A stretch of DNA of 64,000 nucleotides from Cinclus cinclus. Lineage: Eukaryota; Chordata; Aves; Passeriformes; Cinclidae. The notes beneath the pieces are model-generated. The model was not told the DNA's origin and did no database searches. It worked only from the letters and a program-made list of their open reading frames with translations. Position 1 is the first letter of the stretch; each line of letters starts with the position of its first letter. The translations under genes and the position numbers were made by a program. Location of the stretch: NCBI RefSeq assembly GCF_963662255.1, contig NC_085046.1, positions 135,265,392-135,329,391 of the forward strand. The letters are read 5' to 3'. This document shows positions 49,691 to 61,935 of this stretch, one piece after another.

Positions 49691-51323
49691 AAAAAACAAA
49701 AAAATATCCCGCCTTAAAAAGCTCAACCCAACCCAAACTTTTTAAGAGAAATTGGGTATTTTCATGCAGGATAAATTCCTTGAGGCTTTCCAGTTTCTAG
49801 GTGCTGCTAGATGAAAAAAGTGTTCTAACTAGATCATCGTCCTTTCTGTAGCCCTTCCTTATGAGAAATAAAAGACTGTTATTTTGGAAAACAATCAATC
49901 TCTTTTTAAATGGAAGGATGCAATGTAGAAAAAATCCCCTACAGATATATGCTTAGTAAAGTATCGGCCTAATATTTCAGAGATTTTTAAAAGCTCTTTT
50001 CCTTCAGAACTTTCAAGGAAGGTTTCAGAATATTAAAAAGAGCTGATTGTCAGACAGTCAGGATCCTTCTTACATTCATCAGAGAGGAGAGACTACATAA
50101 CACAGAGCTACCAATACTGAAGTAATTTTTATTAGCCTGAGTAAAATAGCCTCATGAAAGGAGGGAGTAAAGAAACAAAGGCACATGGCAGGACCATGTA
50201 TACACTTGATTAGAAAACTAGAATAATTGTAATGTACAGTACTGCAAAAAGCTCAAATCATCAGGAATTAGCAGCACTGACTTCATTTTTCATGAGGTTC
50301 TCTCAAAAGGTTTAATCTAAATACTTTTTTAAAATGTAGAACATAAGGTCAATGTCAATATTGATAATTCTATTAATTTATCCTCTATATTTTTTTTTCT
50401 TTTTTATCACCAAACCACCAACCACAAGCACTGTTTCAAGTCTGAGTTTCAGGGGATGTTGGTACCCATGTTTTTTCTGCGAAGTGTAAAACATTTGAAT
50501 TTTTTGCCTATTTTGAGCCTTTTTCCTAATGATAAGCATTTTGCTTTCAGCTTCCTTGACTACCTGACACTGGCCAGGAAGGCAGTTTTTTAGACTGGCT
50601 TTTTTCAATTTGCTTTGTAGATTTGATTGGCTGGCCCCTCATTGTTTCCGTATCAATTTAACTGTAATTTTAGGTTCTGATTTTGCCCTTTTAAAATGCA
50701 GACTCCTAACAATTGATGTAAAACTATGTAAACATTGACTTGGATTACTGGTATTACTTGAATCCTTAGAGTACCCTTAATGGATTTGGAATGAGAAGTG
50801 CATAATTTATTGCTGTGTGTCTCACAAACACAGGATATGAGTGGGTGTCTGCCTTTCAGAAACACCTGCAGTACAATTGATGATATATGCACACATCACT
50901 AACCCTTTTTTCTGTAACAGTATTTTTCCTTTCCCTTCTTTTCATTCATCAGTTAAAGGACGAGGCAGACTTATTTAGATTCCTACACTGTATCCTGGTT
51001 TAAATGCCTATGTATGATATTTCACCTTAAAAGCACGCTTACAAAATTAATTATTGTAGAAAAAAATAATTTAAAGATAAGACAGGCCCAGTTCACAGAA
51101 TGTGTTTCAAACAAAGTGATTTGAAATTATGTTTAAAAACACACCAAGCTGCTCTTAAGAGATTAAATTCCTGGTTTGTGGTAGAATTCACACAGAACTG
51201 ATTAAATAAACAAAACACAGCAAGAAAAAATAAACATACAAATCAACAAAAATTCTAAACAAACCAACAAAAAAAAAAAAAAAACAAACCCAAGCCCCAA
51301 CAATTGCCCCTCTCCCAAAATAA

Positions 51324-51348
51324 ACCAACCAACCAACCAACCAACCAC
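51324..51348. repeat. (AACC)n microsatellite
   Basis: Tetranucleotide units in an A/C-rich tract that includes an A-run near 51269-51284. Confidence 0.93.
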
Positions 51349-54052
51349 AAACCAACAAAGTATGTAGTTTTCTTTTCTTTAACATATAATATCCTGGAAG
51401 GGAAACGTTTTCTTCGTGACAGAAAACTATTTTCATTTACTCATATTTTTCTGTTATTATAGTTATTAATAGTTAGTTATTCTGTTATTAATAGTTATTT
51501 CCGTATGGTTTTGTATACTGATTAGTATTTGACTGGACTTTGCACCAGTGCAAAGAATTCTTCTGGTTTTGCCCTCCCACTCAATACTTTCTTTGGTTTC
51601 TTATTTTATTTTTATTATTATTTCTTTTGAGCCTTGGCTACCCTCCCTTTTAATGTTTTCTGCCGACTCAGTGTTGTCAGAACCTGATAAATTGGTGTTT
51701 CTATTTGGAACATATTCCATATCTTCTCAATCCCTAATCCATCTGCTTACAACAGTGATTTTTGACAGCTCTGTTGCACTGGTGTTTTTGTCAATATTAT
51801 TTAACTATAACTGTTGACTGGACTGTTTCTCTGCTTCACAGCTTTTGTTATTTTTTGACTGTTTTAAGAAATTAGGATTATCATCCCCAAAGTGTACAAT
51901 TTAAGGTGGAATATGTAATTTGTTTCCTATAACAAAGGCAAATGTATTTACACTAATTGATATTGATGATGTTTGCATTTCAGTATTGATGTTCCATAAT
52001 ATGTGGGACATCATATTTATTATGTTAATCAACATTGAACCAGAACTCAAATTTCTAAAAGAAAAAAACAGAATAAATTCACTGTCACTCCAGTGAGTTT
52101 ATAGCTATGTAAACTGCTGGAATTTTCTCTAATACAGAGTGTAATTGTTTCAATCTTCAAGCAAGATTTTAATTTTAATTCAGTCCCATATTTTACTGTT
52201 TTTTCATAATCATATAAGATCTATGGAACTGCATATGTGAAAATAACTGCATAAGAGAAAACACAGGATTCCTGTCTACAGACTGGCAAAAGCTGGGTAA
52301 CACTGCAAAAGTTCTAAAGAACAGATGTATTTCAGTTAGGGTTCCCTTGAAAAAATGTTTCAAGAGGCAGGAAGACCTTACAGGATTAGACATGATGACC
52401 CTTCTGCTCTGTCCTGTTTCCAGATACTTAAGGAGTCAGATAGAGAACAATGAAGTGAAATTACTGGTAAGTATTGCCTGCTTAATTATTTCTAAATCCC
52501 TCTACTTTGTAACATATTTGTAAATTCTAGAGGATTTTTTAAGTGATGAAAATAAAAATGTATTAGTCTTGTAGAAATCAGTACATTTCCTTCAGAGATA
52601 AATGTAATTCTTTCATTTATTCTTGAGCAAAACCATGTCACACTTTCTTCTGAATTTTTATATTTTACTAAGTTGCATAATTGTGATTTTTCTGCTTTAG
52701 TAAAATGTGACTGTAATCTGTTATTCAGATTAATAAATTGTTTTTCTACAAACAGAACTACAGACTTTAATCTTGTCTTCATACTTTTGATTGTCCTCCA
52801 AAGCTTTTAGCCTCAATGTAACACTTAGGAAAATAACTTTTCCAATTTTTTTCCTCCACTGAGTAGTGTGTCCACATTTATTACATAAACTGATCTGAAG
52901 GACTTCTTTAATCTTGAGACCAGGGATGTCTGGATCACTGCCAATTTCACCCTTGATGAATTCAGTTGTATATTTATTTTGCCTTAAAAATCAAATCTTT
53001 AGTTTGATGCATGAAAATATTTCCTCTGTGTAGCCTTTCATTACGAGTGAAAAAGTGGCAAGTTTCTTTTCTTCTTGGCCTCTTAAAAAAGCTTTGGGAT
53101 ACCTTTTGGACCATGATAGAATTCTGTGTTGCTTTGTTTTCTTAAAACTAACACACTCTTTTCATAGAGGCTAATTTATTGTCTAGAGAAGAAGTTATAA
53201 AATGTTCATACTTTCTTGTTCTTGCAATAATGAGAAAACACAATCATTCACAAGGAAGATGGAAGACTGGCAGGGCCTGTTTAGAACACAGGTGAAAGAG
53301 TTTTTAAAATGTTGAGAAATAATTGGAAAGAATATCTATATTTTAGGGATTTATATTTCAATAGTAATAATCACTCTGTGTTAGAAATAGTCCAGATGGG
53401 ATACAACATAAATGTAACAGAAAGTACAGTAGCTGACTTCTTAAATGCAGAAGACTGCCACATTTTGGTCATCCTGAAATAGCCCAACTTTAATTTGAAC
53501 CAATAAAAGCAAGTGTTTAAAGAAACTTAAGGTCCAATTTAGACTTTATATGAGGTGTCAAAGTAACTCCCCATAATTTCATTATTATATATTTATTTGA
53601 TTAATCTACTGCAATATTCCTTTGAATCTGTACTGACTATGTTATACATGAAATACCAGTGCTAGCATATTATATTCTTCAAACATCCAGAGGCTCAGCA
53701 CTGTTTTGGTTGCAAATGCCGTGGTAATGAATAAGTTTGAAGTAAAAATATGGAGAAAAAATATTCAACAGCCTTTCACTTCCAGACATTAAAACTTGCT
53801 GAAAAGGAAGCTCAGAATGATGAAGTGGGTTCCAGAGAACTATTTGAATACTTCTGTCTCTACCTACTTTAATGGCGAGTACCATGCTCACTAAAGAATG
53901 AGCTTGTGAAGTGAAACAGGGACTGAAGAGCAACATCCATAATCCTCGTTCTGTATGTATTGTCTGTGTATATATGATATGCATACATATATGTGTATAT
54001 AAATATACCTGTATATAAATATATGTGACTATAAATAAATAAAAATGTATAA

Positions 54053-54055
<3 letters not shown>

Positions 54056-54107
<52 letters not shown>

Positions 54108-54108
54108 T
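54056..54108. repeat. (AT)n-(CA)n compound microsatellite
   Basis: About 20 AT units merging into (CA)n at the right end. A wider TA/GTATA-rich zone begins near 53958. Confidence 0.95.
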
Positions 54109-56198
54109 AGGTGGAACAATTCCTCTGGAGTATCTTTCGCTCCAATTAAAATGGAAAGTTGCCACCATTTGGAGCACTTTATGTGCCCTTTAGGGTAGTT
54201 ACATGTGAAACAAATTCGGTTCTTCTAATCTGAACTGGGACTCTGAAACTGATGTATCCAGTGTAACAATACCCTTCTTCTAACAGGCTGCACAGTGCCA
54301 GTGTTTTTCCTTAGTAGAATTCTCATTTAAACAACAGACATTTTCAATTTGATAGCTACAAACACATATACACCATTTTTCCCATTTTTTGAAAACAAAG
54401 GAAAATTGTGGGAAACTATTCAATAATTAATTTGTACCAAAAAAGAAAATCGCAACCTTACAAGGATATATAATTTCTTTAAATATGGCCAGTTGGGATG
54501 GACAAGATGTATTTTATATTGTATTTTGTCCATTGAAAACACAGCGTTTGCCTCTGCAGATTTTGCTTGTAGCTTGCAACTTCCTGTTATGGACAAGAAT
54601 GGAATTGTTAACAAAGAAATATTCCTATAATGCTTGTCATCTCTGAGATGTCTGAGGTTTCAATTTTTGGTTCTTTAACCCCTTTAACAAATCAGTTTCA
54701 AGTTTTTCTTCAGATTACAAAAACAGAGCCTAGCAATATGACCTTCAAGCAGTTTATCTTATACTGCAAATTTTGACAAATTTCTTCTCATGGAGTATAC
54801 TTTTATTTTCTTCTGTGAAAGAAAAAAATGTCTTAAAGGGATATAGTGACTTTGGGAAGACAAAAGTCAGCCATTTTAAGAATTTACTTTTTCTTCCATC
54901 CCAAGATTTACCTTTAAACAGGAAATGCCACTGTCTGATAATTATATTTTATTTTTAACTGTATTTTTTCAACACTGTCTCCTACACAGTGTAACACCAC
55001 ATGAAATTCCTATGTGGCAACATATTCCTTACTTCCATTACCTTTGCAGAATCAAGTTAACGGAGGTAATTTTAATCACTCTAAATTTCAGCCTTAGAAA
55101 CCTCCATTATATCATCAGCCTGTTATTTAATGTTTTGTTATTAATGCCATGTCTTATGACACAGAATTTTCTCACATCATACAGATCTACAAGACTTTCA
55201 CATTATCGTGCTCTCATCTTCTATTTCAATTTCAGGTCTCAAATGTACTCTAAATGGGCTATAATTTCTTTGGGGTTTTTTCCCTCTTAGTTTTTGTTGT
55301 TTAAAATATTAATACTTTTGTTTTATTAAATATAATTTTGAACCTTTTTTATTGCCCATATAGTTAACTGTTTGTCATATTCTTTGAATAGCTCTTTTTC
55401 TGACTAAACTTCCACAAATTATTTAAATATTTTCAGTCCTTTTGAGTTTAATTTCTGTTTTGTTTAGGTTTTCATTTGTAATAATTTAGAACAAAATTTT
55501 GGGCAGTTCTATATTAGTACCTCACTTTCATGTGGGATTAAGCTTTTCACATATTGAACTTGATTGATTTGATCCTAAAGTTACAGAGAAATAAAAAGAA
55601 AAGTGTCTACACTGTCAATTCCTTTTATGTTCCTGTCTGCTGTTTTCTTTTTCTCAATTCTTTAGTCATTCACTTCTAATGCTTTCAGAAGCAATTAATT
55701 AATTATATTTATGAAATAATCCAGTTTACCTTTTATCACCTGCTACTATTCCAAAAGAAGTGGATTTACTCCAGTTGCTGAGCATGCAATGAAACTAAAA
55801 GTCCTAAAGGTCAGCATGTTGTGGTGAACAAGCTTAACTTGGTCATGAATCCAAACAAAAGATAAATTACTCTTTTTAAAGTTTTATATTTTTTTAATCA
55901 ATATCATAATCAATACTGTTCAGTAATCACACATGAAATAAACATACACTATCTGAGCTGTTGTGTTGGTTGGAGGTTTTTTTCATGCTGCTGTATAATG
56001 CAGATTTGTAGCAGATGCACCAGCATCATGATGGGATAACATTAATTTCTATTGTAGGATTTCTAGTAGCTTTCAAATCCCAACCTCAGAGATATTTGCT
56101 ACTGACTTCTTAGTAGCCAAAACTGCAAAGCAGACAAAAATTGTAGAAGCTTTTTTTTTTTATCTCTCCCTGTTATCTTCTTCAAGTAAATTTGCCCT

Positions 56199-56960
56199 TG
56201 TCCTGGGTTGAAAGACAGGTATTTGCTAAGAAAGGCAGAAGCCTCCCTTTGAACTGAAAAATGTGATCCTTCCTCCCTACAGATTATTATAATTTTGGAA
56301 TTAAGAGAGCTCTCAGGCAAAGTTATGGAGATAAGAATAACAGTCCCTTACTAATATAATGTAAGAAGACAAACAAGAACAACAACAGCTATGAAATTAC
56401 CCACAAACAGAACAGTAACTCAGTCCCAGTGTTTTTTGGCTGCAGGTACCTTTTCCCTGAGCTGCAGTTCCTGGTGCTGGGGGCGGGCGGGTCCCGCAGA
56501 GCCGCAGGAGGGCTGGGGGTGATGGCAGCGCTGTCCCAGGGGGAGAGAGAGATGGAGAGAGAGAGAGCTCTCCGCTCACGGTGTGGGTCCCATTGCTCAG
56601 CAGAGTGCTGGATGGTGGCAGGTTACAGTGAGAAGGCAGCAGGGCAGGGTCTGACAGCAGTGAGGATGGTTTCCCGACACTGGGATGGCAGCGATGGAGC
56701 AGAGGTGGAGCAGAGGTGGCGACGATCGTCCTTCTCGTCCCAACTCCACGGGGGAAATGGGCCAAGCCAGAGCCTTCAGCTTCCTCTTCTGGATGTCTGG
56801 ATATCGAGGGGTTTCCCTCTTCCCTCCACTCCCCCTTGCCACCAGGGCGCAGTCAACAGGTATCTTAGCATGACAATGGGAAAAATTCCACAGAGGGAAA
56901 AGGAAAAGAACCAACCCCCAAGAGCCATCCTCTAGCTGTAGAGGTGCAAAAATATCCCAT
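56199..56960 (-). mobile_element. ERV LTR, minus strand
   Basis: The left edge is sharp: TGTCCTGGGTTGAAAGACAG at 56199. On the minus strand this is the LTR 3' end, ctttcaacccaggaca. The next blocks ('tttgctaagaaaggcagaag', 'ctctcaggcaaagttatgg', 'ataagaataacagtccctta') are wording I associate with a common songbird LTR. The GC-rich, CpG-containing part at about 56470-56900, with a GA-rich patch at 56541-56567, would be U3. The right edge is unclear (56905-56970) and no duplication of the flank 'gccct' was found. Open frames on both strands (168 codons plus, 157 and 122 minus) come from GC-rich, stop-poor sequence; no gag, pol or env motif is seen. Confidence 0.65.
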
Positions 56961-59900
56961 TTTATTTTCAGACTGATATAAGAATTTGAAGGTCCAAGCT
57001 GCTCATGTTTTTCAGATGGGGCATGTGAGTCAGTTGAGAAGGCAAATATATTCACAAGCGTGAAATCCATGGGGTGAGGACCAGATCACAGATCAGACAG
57101 GGAAGGGTTTGGCAGGCAAAAGATATAACAGAGCTTTGTGTAGAGAGAAGTCAAGCTGAGAAGTCAAGGGCTGTGAATTACAGTACCACATACTACAGCA
57201 GTGTCCACAGAGTGGAGCAAGTTCATGAAATTAAGTCTAACACCTTTCATTTGGAGAAACAGCAGGACAGCTGTGAGATCCTAGTCTAGGTAGAGAGATT
57301 CATGGTGGGGAGACATATGAGGTTCTCAGTCTCAGTGGTAGTAGATGAAGCTGTGGGAGCACCTGGTAGATTATAAAAATAAATTCATTTTATTCAGTTT
57401 TGCTTTGAAGTTTAAAAATTGACTGTCCATTTAGCAACTCAGGATTCCCAGTTCTCATTACAAATAATCTGTCACACAGAAGCGGCATGAATTGCATCCC
57501 AATGAGCTGTTTCACAAACATTACGGGAAAATTACAGAAAACATTGGGAGCCTTCATGGTCTCTTCATCACCCCAAAATTATGTGTATTAAAGCAATGTT
57601 GCTGCATTCTGTTTTTCTTCATAAAAGCATTTCCTCATGTAGAGAATGATAATTCTTTATGAGAATAACTATGGCATAATGGCAATTATGGCAAAATTTA
57701 CAGTAATACTCAAGACTGAAAAGCACAAACATTGAAAAAAAGTTAAAAAGTGCAAATGATATATTTTTTTGAAATCACAATTCCTGTAATCTCTTATACA
57801 GATATAATTTGTACAATGCTTTATTACTTACTTCAGTTTCTAATACTATAACTTTTGACATCTGCATATTGGTAGATTTGAGAATGGAGAGTGTTTGAGT
57901 TTTCTTTTTATTTGTAAGCAACCTGTACAGAGTTTTCCACATCTGTTCAAAATTTTATCTCTTCCAGAAATTTTTCAAACACAGCTTATTCCTTGAATCT
58001 CACTAATATTTACACAAAAATTTGCCTGTCTGTCTGTCTTAAATTTTCTTTTGTAATGATCTGGTATGTAAAAAAATGTTCATACATGCAAATAGATTAA
58101 AAATTACATTTCTTCTGACTTTTCTAACAGCATATTTTATACTGAAATATAAGTAAAAGAAACCTTATCCTGGGTAGCAATATGACCATAGAAAGTGAAT
58201 TAAAAGGGTCATATTTACAGCAAAAATTCAAATTCAACAAAGAAATATTCATCTAACGGCTTCAGATTTTATTTCATATCGTGTCTGTTTAGATAAATGT
58301 TGTTCTAAAGGTATCTAGAAAACTTTAAAAATCCAAAAGCCATTTGAAACTGCATTTAAAGAAATTATTTTGGCTATGCTGAAAAATATAATACCATTTC
58401 AAATAGTTTAGAAGAAAAAGTAATTCAACTTAAATCTAAGTAGAATAAAATAAATTGGCTTCTTGATTGCTCCAGGTCAATACAGAAAATTTTGTACGGA
58501 AATAAAATTATATATTTTTGACTGTGTGCCTTTAAACTCAGATTTAATTATCTACTACACTCTACTTGTGTGTATTCATATGTGAATATTTGTACATGTT
58601 AAAGAATCTGTGAGCTCTCACTTCCATAGAACAACACCCAAACTATTGTCTGATAGTCATACCTGACTTAACTTCTGACTTTGAACAACCTGACTGATCC
58701 TAATGAAACTGGAAGTTCAGTTTCCTATTACAACTTACAGTTTTGTTGCACTATAGAAATGTTTGCTTTCCATGAAATTATTAATTAGATAGCAGATTTC
58801 CTCAGTCAGAATGCTTAATTGTATAGAACTTGATGTGTACAGTGAAGATACTCAATTTGATAGATCATTGTTATTTCCGACAACCTAAATCTTCATTTGG
58901 GGTCTTAGCTGTTGCATAATTTATCATTGAATAGACAGACCTTGGGAATAAAATATTTTGAAGTCAATTTAGTTTGGAATAAAATATTTTACTGAAAGCT
59001 GCGCTCATGAAAAATTTCACTGTGTTTGGACTGAAACTCTTATTTTTTAAGGTGCACAGATAAAGTCACCGTCAGAGGTAAAGTATACAGACTGTGTTCC
59101 AAATCTTTTACATTTGCATGCAACTTGCATGAGCAAGTAAAAATTGTTGAATGCATAAACATAATGCAGATTCTATGTTGTTAGGCAATGCCCATCTCTG
59201 TGAATGTCCTACTCCAGCACTTTGCAAAGGCAATAATTTATTTAAATCAAATGCTTCTTTGTATGTGATACTGAAGTTTCAGAAATAAAACTTTTGTGCT
59301 GTGTTAAGTTACTGCAGTTTAGCTTAATTTGTGTTATTTTTGTGGCTAATATATGATTTGAAAGCTTTCAGCTTGTCACTGAAAACCCTAAATAACATTC
59401 ACTTGAGAAATCTTTGAGATACTTATCAGCTCAATAAAACATTTCAATGCAATATGTTAAATCACTCACAAAACAGATTTGATGTTCAGTTCATTTGAGA
59501 GAATGTTTCAAACTAAAAAATAAATTAATGAGCATCATGTTTCTTAGTTTTATTAGAGGATGTATGTATGTTAACATATATAGATCATAATTAATTCCTT
59601 ATTTCTGGTGTAAGCAGACACAGACAAATAAGACTAGTAGCTGAATTGAGACATCAACAATTAACATACCATACATCCAGAAAGAGGCATCTAGCCTGCA
59701 ATATAATCTGGAGCAAATGAAGGAAATTTCAAGTGGTTTATGAAAAAAATTCCTTGGATGTTTAGACAGAAAACACAGAAAAATCATAAAGGTGTATATA
59801 TGTGAGGCCCTGTGAAAACTGGCATGAACCTTTGGTGCAAATGAGCCTTGGTATATAGTGCTGGCTAGTCTTGGATGTGAGCTAATTGACCTCCTGTTTT

Positions 59901-61242
59901 AGCAGAGTTTTTTTATTTTTTTATTCCTTTCTTGTGCACTAGATTTTTTTTTTTTTTTTTTTTTTTTTGTAATGGCATTCTAACAAAAGATCTAGCTCAT
60001 CTAAATACAGTAAAAAAGAAAGAGGAATTTGTACGAGATTTATTTCTTCATAGATTTCTTCAAAATTTTTAAATTTTACATTTAAAATAATCTGATCTTT
60101 TAAGACAGACACAGATTTTGTTTGGAACACAAAAATTCATATCCTATTTAGTCTAGTTATCTACTCTTTGAAAAAACACCTTTAAAAGAGAATTTCTGTG
60201 TCTCTTACTCTAGACCATATTCCATCCTTCCATTTCTGTCAAAGGCATAAGAAGAAGAGTGAGTGAAAATTATTTCTCTACATATATATGCTTATGGACT
60301 GGGTGTGCCCTTTATTTTCAAGCTGGAGAGGAATTTTTTTTATAGTAGGGGAAGGACCACCAAAATGGGACAAAATGAAATGTTTTCTCTTTACTTCTTA
60401 TAAATCCTCATGTTTTTACACTATAACAATTGAACATATTTTTATGCAATGACAGCGACAGGCATTTATTAAATATAAGTGAATATTACAAAAAATATGT
60501 ATTAGAAATTTGCTTGTTTATAATACATCTTTGAAAACATTGAGATAATGAGAATCAGAACAAAGAAAATCACAGAGGAGTCATTAGCTCATATTAGATA
60601 TTCTTGCAAGAACTCGCAGGATTTTTGACAACAGCATGACTCTGCATGCAGGAGGCTCTGCATCATCCTTAAATCGTAGTCTGAGCTGTTTTGCTGCCTG
60701 TGCTCAAAGCCAGCCCTATTGTGTTTCTTCTTTTGGGAGATGTGAGAAGGTTCATCTGGGGCATTGTCCCTCCTCAGGCCCTTACCCTCAGGCCATGACC
60801 ATTGCTTAACCTCACTTCAGGGTGCTATGCCTGACCACACACCTCCCTGATCCTAAATTCAAACCTTGCTTGGAAAACTTGACATCCTGGCCTGACCTCA
60901 GGTCTCTGTCTACTTTAAACTCATTTGGTTACCTTGACTCCCATCTGAGTTGTTTTAATTCCCATGTAATATCTTCATTCATGTGAAATGTTGGGGATGA
61001 AGCTCTCTCAGGAGTTGTGGGAGCTACTGGTGCACCCGAGGGTTTGACACTGAGTTGTGCTGTAGACTCTAGGGATAGTTTGAACTAATATCTTTAGGAA
61101 GCCAGGGAATCTTAAGGATTATCAGTTTAGAGAAGAAATTGTATCTCAGATGAATATTAGGAATTTCTTAATTATTTTTCTTTCTTCACTGTGCTTATGA
61201 AACCAGATTTCTATGTATGATATATGTATATTTCTATGTAAC
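56961..61242. other. AT-rich DNA without recognised genes
   Basis: No gene recognised. 57070-57360 is less AT-rich but unassigned. A C-richer stretch at 60680-60960 is weakly like the GC-rich segment at 27.1 kb. A T-run is listed separately. Confidence 0.5.
59944..59968. repeat. poly-T tract
   Basis: A 25-bp T-run with no recognisable retroposon body beside it. Confidence 0.93.
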
Positions 61243-61935
61243 CCACCTAGCTGAATTAGGAAAGCCAGTTGATGAAGTATTTTTGGAATTCAGCAAAGCT
61301 TTTGATATTGTCTCTCACAGTATCCTTCTGGACAAAATGTCACATGTTATGTGATGAGTGAGCAATTGGATCACAGTTATAGTAAATGGGATAACATCAG
61401 GATGACTGATCACTTGTGGGGTTTCACAGGGCTCCATCCTCAGACCAACTCTCTTCAGCATCTTCATTAATGACTTGGATGCAGGACTTGAAAGAGTACC
61501 AGGTTTGTTGATGACACCAAAAACAGAGAAGCTGTTGAGTTACTTTGGGGCTGAGAGATCCTGCAAAGACATCTCGATAAATCAGAGGTCTGGGCAATCA
61601 CCAACCCCATGGAGTTTAACAAGAAAAATGCTGGATTCTGTACTTGGAGTAGGGTAATCCTGATTGTGTCTATAAATTGGGGAATGACATGCTGGTAAGC
61701 AGCGCTGTGGGAAGTATTCTGGGGGTTCTGGTCGATGGCAAATTGACCATGAGTCAGCAGTGCCCTGGCAGCCAGGAGGGCCAACCCTGTCCTGGGGACA
61801 TGAGGAACAGCATCACAGCCAGGCAAGGGAGGGATTGTCCTGCTCTGCTCTGAGTTGGGGCAGCCTCACCTCAAGTGCTGGGGGCAGTTTTGGGTGGCAC
61901 AATACAAGAAAAAGCAAAAGTACTCCAGCATCAGA
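61243..61935 (+). mobile_element. CR1 LINE, ORF2 part lacking the 3' end
   Basis: A plus-strand CR1 covering the RT palm through the ORF2 C-terminus. EFSKAFDIVSHSILLDKM is encoded at 61286-61339. 'gtttcacagggctccatcct' and 'atcttcattaatgacttgga' mark the PQGS...LFN..INDLD region. 'ggtttgttgatgacaccaaa' is the FADDT box, with the phenylalanine-alanine part altered but GAT-GAC (two aspartates) retained. Further on come 'tgggcaatcaccaaccccat' and 'gccctggcagccaggagggc'. It stops at 'acaatacaagaaaaagcaaa', before the 3' untranslated region. Frame breaks are present; the piece is inactive. CR1 copies are normally cut at the 5' side, so loss of the 3' end implies a later deletion. Confidence 0.9.

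Larger units (their letters stand above)
46796..56198. other. AT-rich DNA without recognised genes
   Basis: The longest feature-poor stretch. It contains simple repeats, a long inverted repeat and one possible exon, all listed separately. The remaining open frames (for example 52492-52782 minus, 53679-54119 minus and 54925-55290 plus) lack motifs, and the second runs through the (AT)n tract. Confidence 0.55.

Noticed and set aside
52370..52425. Possible CR1 end-like phrase (ggattagacatgatgaccct)
   Set aside because: No terminal octamers or upstream CR1 sequence on either side.
53679..54119. A 146-codon minus-strand frame
   Set aside because: Its start is a tyrosine-isoleucine run made by the (AT)n tract, and the rest has no motif.
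56397..57070. Open frames of 168, 157 and 122 codons on opposite strands
   Set aside because: They fall in and beside the GC-rich part of the LTR at 56.2 kb; no retroviral or host protein motif is present, and both strands are equally open.
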